NCBI GenBank assembly: GCA_964023205.1
Contig: OZ026850.1
Location: 3,680,368-3,744,367, forward strand
Reading direction: 5' to 3'
Length of the DNA: 64,000 nucleotides
From: Lutraria lutraria
Taxonomy: Eukaryota; Mollusca; Bivalvia; Venerida; Mactridae
The translations under genes were made by a program, and so were the position numbers. Every line of letters starts with the position of its first letter. The stretch's first letter is position 1. The notes under the pieces are model-generated. The model saw nothing but the letters and a program-made list of their open reading frames with translations. It did not search any database and was not told where the DNA came from. This document shows positions 58,501 to 61,436 of the stretch, in pieces.

Positions 58501-59497
58501 GAAATGGAATGACATCACAGCATAGATTATTAAGATCATAACAAGATTATATTTGGTACATTTTTACTTTGATTGCTTGAAAAGGAAATGCAAGAATAAA
58601 TCATTCCCAACATTGATGAATCTTTTATACATGGCAAAATCGATATGTGTTGTGGAAACAGCAAAACTAGAATGAATCAAGCAAATGGTAAAAATGGTCT
58701 TAATTTTGAAATGTCATTATGAGTGGTTTAACTATGCATTATATTAGCTTACTAATAGAAAAATAAAAATCTTTCACATCTTTTAGGAACGTCAGCTGTG
58801 TTGAAGATACTAGGCGGGACATTGTTCACCATTGTGTGGTTTTTGATACGACATCAGAACAGGAAAGAGGAAAACAAAGGCTTGTCTGTAAGTTTTCTTT
58901 CATGTATCACGATAAACAATATCATTAGGCCATCCTTAAAAAAATATTTGCTTGTAGTTACAGGAATACAGTGCACGCTCTCCAAGGCAACACCTTTGTG
59001 TTGTTGGTGCAAGGTTGTTGCTCTAGAGAGGTTAAATTAATAGTTAAATCGTAGAGTTGGGAAAATTCATGCTGTTGTTGAAAGTAGGTTGTTGCTTAAG
59101 AGAGGGTCACTGTGGAGAGGTTACACTGTTTATCTTTATCTGTTGTTTAACAGCCCTTTGTGGTCATTTTAAGGGCCGCCCCAGAGAGAGGGGAGATATG
59201 CGGAAGGGTCACATGTGTTTAAAGCATTCAAATTTTTTTTTTCAATATTAGGTCGGAGAGATGATGAATTCTGTGACGTCTATTAACAACTTAGACCTGT
59301 CCGCTAAAAAGGGGGACAACTCTGCCAGGCATGTTAATCAAGACTCCGATGACTCGGATCATGAGTCAGCAGATTTCAAGCTGCCCACCGAGTATGATTT
59401 GGAACCAGACGACTTTGATTTTGACAGCGGGACTGCAAAATTGAAGACTATAGCAGATGCTTGTAGCGAGAATGACCTAGAGGAATCAAAAGTCTGA
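36592..59497 (+). CDS. SLCO4A1-like: OATP-family solute carrier (SLCO4A1/5A1-like), 11 coding exons, 803 aa
   Basis: Predicted sodium-independent organic anion transporter of the plasma membrane (OATP/SLC21 family; typical substrates are amphipathic anions such as conjugated steroids, thyroid hormones and bile-salt-like compounds; substrate not predictable here). The CDS joins 36592-37399, 39425-39745, 46247-46411, 48559-48639, 50937-51054, 52176-52368, 54042-54226, 55239-55303, 57694-57822, 58787-58887 and 59252-59497. All introns are GT-AG and the sum, 2412 nt, is in frame. Landmarks: cytoplasmic N-terminus 1-95, first membrane helix about 97-119, GTPIFTLGTTYID at 245-257, HPRWIGAWWGGF at 308-319 (family signature, with H for the usual D), Kazal-like loop with cysteines 517, 521, 523, 532, 543, 547, 567, 569, 590, 594, and acidic tail 723-803. 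Twelve membrane spans are expected for the family. The CG..(K/R)F.P motif at 81-88 and the YFGG..H.PRW segment favour the 4A/5A branch, but subfamily is inferred from recall of family members, not alignment. Length is above the usual 650-720 because both tails are long. Confidence 0.93.
37597..38400. repeat. Degenerate GGCATTTATTAGGATAGA minisatellite in intron 1
   Basis: 18-bp-like subunits (AGGCATTTATTAGGATAG, AGGCATTTGTTGGGGTAAG, AGGCATTAATTAAAATAA) are arranged in longer ~70-bp blocks. Two G-runs (38164-38178 and 38210-38223) interrupt it. Open frames across it on both strands are by-products. Confidence 0.92.
38783..38990 (+). repeat. tRNA-derived SINE in intron 1
   Basis: GCCATGGTCCAGTCAGTGG head, GGGTTTGATTCCAGG B box, then TTGACAACAATGTAAATTTT, GTCCAGGAAAACTTATTAGG and GGCGTTAAAC. 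Confidence 0.8.
39220..39306. repeat. 38-bp duplication (plus partial third copy) in intron 1
   Basis: TTTTCAACATAACATTCTGT followed by ATTGTTTTATTACATA is repeated almost exactly. Confidence 0.85.
39425..39745 (+). CDS. SLCO4A1-like: OATP coding exon 2: superfamily-signature exon
   Basis: Encodes residues 270-376. It starts after TTTTACAG and restores codon A270, reading A-FTYATGALGPVVGYALG, the family's conserved helix 5 region. H308-P-R-W-I-G-A-W-W-G-G-F319 corresponds to the OATP signature D-x-R-W-(I/V)-G-A-W-W-x-G-(F/L)-L. H replaces D, and the residue after F is I rather than L. A further span is followed by a charged cytoplasmic stretch (VEEKRKVLESKAREE) typical of the large central loop. 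Donor AAAG|GTATTG, phase 1. The next intron (6.5 kb) is the longest and holds at least three SINEs and several MITEs. Confidence 0.95.
39821..39875 (+). repeat. Truncated SINE head just after exon 2
   Basis: CCTGTCCAGCTAGCTCAGTG matches the head of the 43144 SINE, then similarity stops. Confidence 0.55.
40395..40460. mobile_element. Truncated TACAGTR MITE fused to a SINE
   Basis: ACAATGTAACCTCCCAAAGTAACACC then GAGTAGCAAAATTATG matches the left ~60 bp of the MITE family; sequence then passes directly into a SINE body at about 40455. Confidence 0.6.
40455..40690 (+). repeat. SINE, 5'-truncated
   Basis: GGTCCGATTCCCAG B box, then ACCCTTCCATGAAAATTTGA, CCACATGTGGAGAAGGTGCT, GTCCAGGAAAACTTATTAGG, TGCCGTATATAA and GCATTAAACCC. 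The head is replaced by a MITE fragment. Confidence 0.75.
41187..41270. mobile_element. 84-bp foldback element, copy 2
   Basis: ATACCGAGGGTTCAACGCAA...TTGCGCTGAGCCCTCGATAC: nearly perfect palindrome. Related to 29982-30060. It lies in OATP intron 2; as RNA it could form a ~30-bp stem. Confidence 0.85.
41694..41909. mobile_element. MITE with CTGTGGAATCATTAATTTTCG termini and TA flanks
   Basis: TA|CTGTGGAATCATTAATTTTC at the left is mirrored by GAAAATTAATGATTCCACAG|TA at the right. Subterminal repeats of ATTTCGTGGAT lie between. TA flanks fit Tc1/mariner/pogo-type insertion. Confidence 0.88.
41925..42610 (+). repeat. SINE split by the hAT-like element 42064-42538
   Basis: The left half has GGCATTGGTTAGAGCAA and CCTCCATATATGGTGAG..CTACTCCTTATAGAAGGATA; the right half has ACTGGTTAGGGTGAACCAGC and CGCCGTGTATAACTGA. 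The halves join cleanly across the 8-bp target duplication. Confidence 0.8.
42064..42538. mobile_element. hAT-like foldback MITE, copy 2, with intact 8-bp target duplication
   Basis: CATAGGCACTCG at the left end and CGAGTGCCTATG at the right, with paired arms of roughly 180 bp and a central ~100 bp that is inverted relative to copy 1. AAGAAAAC flanks both ends (42056-42063 and 42539-42546), and the host on both sides is a SINE body (GTCCAAGAAAAC / AAGAAAACTGGTTAGGG). The 8-bp duplication indicates hAT-type integration; no transposase is encoded. Confidence 0.9.
43144..43505 (+). repeat. Full-length tRNA-derived SINE with microsatellite tail
   Basis: TTAGCTCAGTGGTTTAAGCG (A box), GGTTGTGAGTTTAAACCCC (B box), body with AGTACTGGTTAAGTATT and CCAGGGAAGCTGGTTAGGAT, end GACATTAAATCTG, then (AATC)n and (AAAT)n tail from about 43431. 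Confidence 0.88.
44046..44271. mobile_element. MITE with TTAGGCC..AAAA..TTTCTGGTTA termini
   Basis: Left TTAGGCCAAAAAAATAAATT then GTTTCTGGTTA; right GTAACCAGAAACAGACACAT then TTTTTTAGGCCTTAA. Related fragments occur at 38999-39035 and 58924-58960. The minus-strand open frame across it is a by-product. Confidence 0.65.
44285..44705 (+). pseudogene. Possible relic of a mariner-type transposase 5' part
   Basis: CAGGGTGTTTCATAATTTGT resembles a transposon end. About 190 bp on, an ATG opens MATIKQGVEIPQ, and a later frame reads VKRFEWQLESVFDSR, stop, KTAENVKHRLNV. The KRFE...SVFD.R.KTAENV pattern recalls the helix-turn-helix N-terminal domain of transposases in invertebrate genomes. Stops and frameshifts break it. 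The family call is tentative. Confidence 0.3.
44708..44873 (-). repeat. Dispersed repeat with TTGACTCTTGA phrases, copy B (inverted)
   Basis: Reverse-complement counterpart of 5870-6035, lying in OATP intron 2. Identity is high across nearly the full length, suggesting recent spread. Confidence 0.85.
45770..45960 (+). repeat. Dispersed repeat with TGGAGGAAGA..GGGTAGA phrases, copy 1
   Basis: AAAAGTGGAGGAAGACCTCA, GGGTAGAACCAAAGACCTTT, CATAGGCTAGCGGGACAGC, then GGGATTCAAACACTCACC. A diverged second copy is at 61060-61240. Confidence 0.65.
46045..46224. mobile_element. TACAGTR...CCTCTCC MITE, copy 3, abutting exon 3 acceptor
   Basis: Ends TA|CAGTGTAATCTCTCCAAAG and CTGGAGAGGTTGTACTG|TA. The element finishes 22 nt before coding exon 3, so its right terminal repeat sits in the branch-point zone of intron 2. 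Confidence 0.85.
46247..46411 (+). CDS. SLCO4A1-like: OATP coding exon 3: helices after the central loop
   Basis: Encodes residues 377-431, beginning D-LPRSVMSLLRN (the conserved post-loop segment of OATPs) and continuing through SGFVVFLPKYIETQFG, matching the family's conserved (S/T)GF..FLPKY.E.QF pattern. Acceptor TATTTTCAG, donor ACAG|GTTTGT, phase 1. The acceptor lies only 22 nt beyond the right end of a MITE (46045-46224), so the branch point is probably inside or just next to that element. Confidence 0.95.
48360..48545 (+). repeat. GAT-rich degenerate tract just before exon 4
   Basis: GATGATTTAGATGAATCA-like units plus pure GAT runs, ending about 14 bp before the exon 4 acceptor AG. 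One frame is open and acidic (SGDDISDDDDDDLDESVDD) but ends in TAA before the acceptor. Confidence 0.8.
48559..48639 (+). CDS. SLCO4A1-like: OATP coding exon 4: 81-nt glycine-rich helix exon
   Basis: Small exon covering residues 432-458, reading GGIAIPGAVFGVLMGGFLLK and then RFQMGLKG, which matches the conserved OATP stretch with a G-x-(F/L)-x-GG-x-x-x-K-(R/K) pattern. Acceptor TTGTTGTAG, donor AAAG|GTTAGT, phase 1. The acceptor is preceded by a GAT-rich tract rather than a long pyrimidine tract, so the 3' splice signal looks weak; skipping would remove 27 residues without shifting the frame. Confidence 0.92.
49073..49316. repeat. ~84-bp tandem repeat, 3 units, in intron 4
   Basis: GTGTCCCAGTCTACTTACCT, then AACTAGAGAACCAGCCTGCT and GGACTGGTTTCCTCTGTGAA recur three times. 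Confidence 0.93.
49810..50540 (+). repeat. Dispersed repeat with ~165-bp units, rich in AGGTCA half sites, intron 4
   Basis: Four to five diverged units with GATCTTCACCAAAC, ACACTGTAGATGTCA, GGGTCA and AGGTCA phrases, ending GGGCCATCTTGGCTCTCTTG. 50021-50034 is AGGTCACCAGGTCA, a perfect DR2. The 80-codon open frame at 50106-50348 is a by-product. Confidence 0.85.
50555..50715 (+). repeat. Dispersed AT-rich repeat, counterpart of 12990-13180
   Basis: CACTATTGGTAGTAAATACC and CTACTGTTCTAAGGGAGAAT match the reverse complement of the block at about 13085-13165. Confidence 0.75.
50836..50912 (+). pseudogene. Decayed tandem duplicate of the exon 5 acceptor and first codons
   Basis: TATTTTGTAG|GAGAGATTCAG at 50826-50846 nearly repeats the true exon 5 acceptor TATTTTGTAG|GAGCGATTCAG (junction at 50937). 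Translated in the exon 5 phase it gives G-EIQMTIQLLDLLAEDNG, against G-AIQLTI-LLDLLALIG for the real exon. Similarity then fades and an in-frame TAA occurs at 50910-50912. It is best read as a partial exon duplication, now a pseudo-exon or potential poison 3' splice site. Confidence 0.75.
50937..51054 (+). CDS. SLCO4A1-like: OATP coding exon 5: helix and GCDN segment before the Kazal loop
   Basis: Encodes residues 459-497. A hydrophobic span (about 461-482) leads to GCDNLKIAGATFPY, matching the family's GC.N..(I/V)AG(V/A)T.PY segment that opens the large extracellular loop. Acceptor TTATTTTGTAG; donor AACAG|GTTAGT, phase 2. The last 24 coding bases together with the donor are the first unit of a 17-copy tandem array that fills the start of the intron. 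A decayed duplicate of the acceptor and first codons lies 101 bp upstream (50836). Confidence 0.93.
51031..51746 (+). repeat. 17-copy 40/42-bp tandem array built from exon 5 end plus splice donor
   Basis: Units begin at 51031, 51071, 51111, 51151, 51191, 51231, 51271, 51313, 51355, 51397, 51439, 51479, 51519, 51561, 51601, 51643 and 51683, with a decaying partial unit to about 51746. The first unit contains the last 24 coding bases of exon 5. Two length classes exist (40 bp with TGCAACATTCCC, 42 bp with TGAAACAAATTCCC) plus two tail variants (TATCAATAGG, AATCATTAGG). Every one of the 17 units keeps AACAG|GTTAGT. If any donor after the first were used, reading would meet TAA at 51089-51091. 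Confidence 0.97.
51765..51880 (+). repeat. Dispersed repeat fragment (ACCAAACCTTGTC), intron 5
   Basis: CTATAACCAAACCTTGTCTG and CCTCAGATTTGGTTTAGAGG match the central part of 56227-56440. AGGTCAAAGGTCA (51847-51859) is a perfect DR1. Confidence 0.7.
52176..52368 (+). CDS. SLCO4A1-like: OATP coding exon 6: first half of the Kazal-like extracellular loop
   Basis: Encodes residues 498-562. It completes S498 from the phase-2 junction and carries cysteines 517, 521, 523, 532, 543 and 547 in the C...C.C........C pattern of the OATP Kazal-like domain, including PICGINGLTYFSPCHAGC. Sequon N512-L-T is a candidate glycosylation site. Acceptor TTTAAATTTCAG, donor ATG|GTAAGT, phase 0. Confidence 0.95.
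53366..53990 (+). repeat. SINE in intron 6, split by hAT-like element 53445-53804
   Basis: Left: TGGCTGTGGCCGTGGTTCAA and GGTTTGATTCCTGATCGTGGC. Right: AGGTCATACCCCTC, CACATGTGGGGAGG, GTTAGTACTGGTTAGAATAC and TGCCGTATATAACT. Rejoining across the duplication gives a normal SINE. Confidence 0.85.
53445..53804. mobile_element. 360-bp hAT-like MITE with CAAAGGGGTTTGT termini and intact 8-bp target duplication
   Basis: Starts CAAAGGGGTTTGTTACG and ends CGTGACAAACCCCTTTG. Inner arms also pair (CCATGTAACCCATATATATA and AGAAGGGAAAGAACTT on both sides), giving arms of about 85 bp. ATCGTGGC flanks both ends (53437-53444 and 53805-53812). Eight-base duplication fits hAT integration; no transposase is encoded. 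It is a different family from 9312/42064. Confidence 0.92.
54042..54226 (+). CDS. SLCO4A1-like: OATP coding exon 7: second half of Kazal-like loop and next helix
   Basis: Encodes residues 563-624. Cysteines 567, 569, 590 and 594 complete the ten conserved loop cysteines known to be disulphide-bonded in characterised OATPs. It opens with a sequon (N563-F-T). The segment after C594 is a strongly hydrophobic helix (about 597-616) followed by MPILMVTLR, the conserved link to the next exon. Acceptor TTTTGTTTCAG, donor CTCAG|GTATGA, phase 2. Confidence 0.94.
54240..54440 (+). repeat. Dispersed repeat ending TTCAGACACATTTCTAGTT, copy 2
   Basis: CCCCCGCCATTCAATAGGATGG start, then TTCAAATTTTGGTTTCTGAG and AGACACATTTCTAG. 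It begins 14 bp after the exon 7 donor. Confidence 0.8.
55239..55303 (+). CDS. SLCO4A1-like: OATP coding exon 8: 65-nt exon with the ALG.Q segment
   Basis: Encodes residues 624-645: RTVREEERCFALGMQFVILR and then LF. This matches the family's R-x-V-x-x-x-(D/E)-(K/R)-x-x-A-L-G-(M/V)-Q segment, with R643 in the usual arginine position before the glycine-proline motif of the next exon. The acceptor follows CAAATTTCAG; the donor is TTTG|GTAAGA, phase 1. Very short, but both junctions keep the frame and the protein pattern is unmistakable. Confidence 0.93.
55440..55705 (+). repeat. Dispersed ATGCCCC-type repeat, copy 4, intron 8
   Basis: TCTGTCTGTTTGTTTGTACC, ACCTTGCCTATAAAATCAAA, CATGACAACCTCTACAGGAC and GGTCAAATGTCAAGGTCA; begins about 140 bp after exon 8. 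Confidence 0.8.
56227..56440 (+). repeat. Dispersed repeat (ATGCCCCCTTTCATAGAAAAGG), intron 8
   Basis: Hairpin-like start ATGCCCCCTTTC...GAAAAGGGGC, then GTCGGTCTGTCCGTCCG, ACCAAACCTTGTCCGGGCAA, CAGATTTGGTTGGGAGGTTG and GTCAAGGTCAAAAT. Confidence 0.75.
57359..57666 (+). repeat. Dispersed CCCCCGCAAA repeat, copy 2
   Basis: Matches 17391-17700 throughout, including ATCACCATGAAGTGTAGATG and the CTCTAGTTT end. It stops 27 bp before coding exon 9, so the intron's 3' end is mostly repeat sequence. Confidence 0.85.
57694..57822 (+). CDS. SLCO4A1-like: OATP coding exon 9: IP.P(M/I).FG..ID..C..W segment
   Basis: Encodes residues 646-688. YIPAPMVFGHIIDSACLLW is the conserved OATP stretch between the last helices; A646 takes the place usually held by glycine. 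It is followed by a cysteine-containing loop (EKCGGNGSCLIYN) that is typical of the family, then MFRHRYV. Acceptor TTCTTTTTCAG, donor GTCG|GTGAGT, phase 1. Confidence 0.94.
58139..58420 (+). repeat. Dispersed repeat ending TCCGGACACATTTCTAATT, copy 3
   Basis: Most complete copy: CCCCGCCATTCGAAATGGTGG (hairpin start), CTGTCCGTCCGTCC, AATAACTTAAGAAATATTTC, CAGGTCAAGTTTGATT, GACCCCTTTTTGACAACGCT. Confidence 0.8.
58787..58887 (+). CDS. SLCO4A1-like: OATP coding exon 10: last membrane helix
   Basis: Encodes residues 689-722. A hydrophobic span (GTSAVLKILGGTLFTIVWFL) is followed by a basic cytoplasmic stretch (IRHQNRKEENKG), consistent with helix 12 exiting to the cytoplasm. Acceptor ATCTTTTAG, donor TCT|GTAAGT, phase 0. 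The next intron is short (364 bp) and carries a MITE (58967-59130). Confidence 0.92.
58967..59130. mobile_element. TACAGTR...CCTCTCC MITE, copy 4
   Basis: Left end TA|CAGTGCACGCTCTCCAAGG; right end GGAGAGGTTACACTG, where the TA flank has decayed. It occupies nearly half of the 364-bp intron 10, about 120 bp before the terminal coding exon. Confidence 0.75.
59252..59497 (+). CDS. SLCO4A1-like: OATP coding exon 11: acidic cytoplasmic tail, stop TGA
   Basis: Encodes residues 723-803 and the stop at 59495-59497. The tail is hydrophilic and strongly acidic, with an SDDSD cluster and the run EPDDFDFDSG, and it ends E-S-K-V. That end fits a class I PDZ ligand (S/T at -2, hydrophobic at 0); some characterised OATPs use such ends for membrane targeting. 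Acceptor TTTTCAATATTAG. Phase 0 at the junction agrees with exon 10. Confidence 0.9.
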   Translation, partial: VGEMMNSVTSINNLDLSAKKGDNSARHVNQDSDDSDHESADFKLPTEYDLEPDDFDFDSGTAKLKTIADACSENDLEESKV

Positions 59498-60080
59498 ATT
59501 CCTCACTTTGAAACAAAATATTTCCTGTGATTTGTAGTTGTAGAATTTTATAGATCGGCGACTGGTTGCCATTTTGAAATGTTTTGACTGGTTATCTATT
59601 TGAAAATTTGCGACTGGTTATCTGTTTTATTTTGTTTTGAAAGTTATATTCTCTTACATGTATTTGCAGTGAACCTTAATTAACAATACAGGTTGAGTTC
59701 TTTGTTATGCATTTAAAACTGTTTCAATGCAAAGAAATGTATAAATATGTTTATTTATAGAATGAGATATGCAGTGTTAGTTTTGATCATACGAATTTTC
59801 ATAATTACCAGAATAATTAACCCCAATTTTTCAGTATTTTTTTAATCATATTTTACCATTTTTTTATTTTTAATACAGATACTTGTTAAATAAATTTCAA
59901 TAAAAATTTACCTGTTAAGCTTGAAGAATTGATACTTTATTTCTTACACTCCTGTTTTAAAGTTTGAGGTGTTTTATGGTGGTCAAATTTCAGTTATAGT
60001 GGCCCAAAATGATGCTATTTTATGTAATAAAAATATGTATATTTTGTATATTGTGTAAATAAATACATGAATGAAAGTTT
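59498..60080 (+). other. Probable 3' UTR with candidate poly(A) signals
   Basis: AT-rich sequence after the stop. AATAAA hexamers occur at 59889-59894, 59899-59904, 60026-60031 and 60058-60063. Any could define the transcript end, giving a 3' UTR of about 0.4-0.6 kb. A short repeated phrase (GACTGGTTATCTATTTG / GACTGGTTATCTGTTTT) lies near 59587-59625. Confidence 0.5.
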
Positions 60081-61059
60081 ATGAAAATTCATATGTGTGT
60101 AAAATTGTTCATAACTTTGTTGTAGTAGTTCCGAAAAAATATATATGTAACAATATATATATTCTTACTCATTCCTCGATGATATTTTACCTGGTATGAT
60201 GTGCTTTCTTGAATTTTTGTATTTGTCCGGAAATTTCTTTTTTTTTCACATTGAATACACATATTTACTCATTTTTTGTTCATTAAATTTCTATATTTTG
60301 TGTGAATATTATCAATATGTGTTTGATTGTCATCTGCTGAAAAAAAGGTTTACTCTGTTTTAACATGGTCTACAATCACATAATCCTGAAAAATATATTG
60401 ATATTACAGATAGTTTTTTATTTTACGAAGGTACCATGTATGGACATATTTATATATTCAAAGACAAATCATTTCATAAATTGCAACATGGCCTTCAAAC
60501 AAAAATAGCAAAAAATTAAACTAAACACTAGTGTAACTAATTAAGATGTAATATAAGAATTATATAATATTTTATATACATAATGAATTATTTTTAAACT
60601 AGTCATGCATAAAAGAAAGTATATTTATAATAATTATGGTCATTCAACTTTATATACGACAGCCCCTAACCATAGTGATGTCAGCCCCTGGTGACATCGA
60701 GATAAAATCAAATTTCATTGATAGTATGTCTAATTTTAAAAATAATAAAAACGGTTTTATATAAGTATTTTATTATTGTCAATCTTTTTTAGAAATTTTA
60801 GAATTCATGAAAATTACAGAATTTATCTCAAATTGCTATTTTTGTGTATTTTCTGGAAAATTACGTAATGATGAATAGATCCGTAATACATTGTCCTAAA
60901 GGGACCTACATGTATATTTACACATTCTTGTACATTCTAATATACTGCCTTTGTTCTTGATCACTCATTTTTTCACATTTTTTGTACACTCGGTCAAAAA
61001 ACGTTTCGGAACCATGTTATTCGTACGATTTTAATTTTTCTTGGGTTTATAAAGTGGCA
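60081..61059. other. AT-rich 3' flank
   Basis: No gene, RNA or clear mobile element seen between the OATP 3' UTR and the repeat at 61060. Confidence 0.5.
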
Positions 61060-61240
61060 CCAGCAGTCAGGGTCAATTTTCCAGTTTTAAAGATGGAGGA
61101 AGATCTTATGTATACACTTGGGTAGATTCTACCACCATTCTTCCATAAGCTAGCTGAACAGCTTCCTTACTTGTGAAATTTAGTCTTATTTGGGATTTGA
61201 ACTTACTTCAGTAATACACTAATTGATATCAGCTTTCTTT
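61060..61240 (+). repeat. Dispersed repeat with TGGAGGAAGA..GGGTAGA phrases, copy 2
   Basis: AAGATGGAGGAAGATCTTAT, GGGTAGATTCTACCACC, CATAAGCTAGCTGAACAGC, GGGATTTGAACTTACTTCAG correspond in order to 45770-45960. Confidence 0.65.
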
Positions 61241-61436
61241 TTCTGAGCAGACATTTGATTTTGTAATTTACCAAGACTGGTGCATCTAATTTATTTTGAA
61301 GAAATCTGTATATTTGATATTGAATCATACATTTTGTATTTCTATCATTCGGTTCTTGCATTGCTATGAAACGTTTTAGTCTGAGTAACTTTACATGTTT
61401 ATAAGCATTTTTGTTTTCATCTTGGGAATTTTCTAG

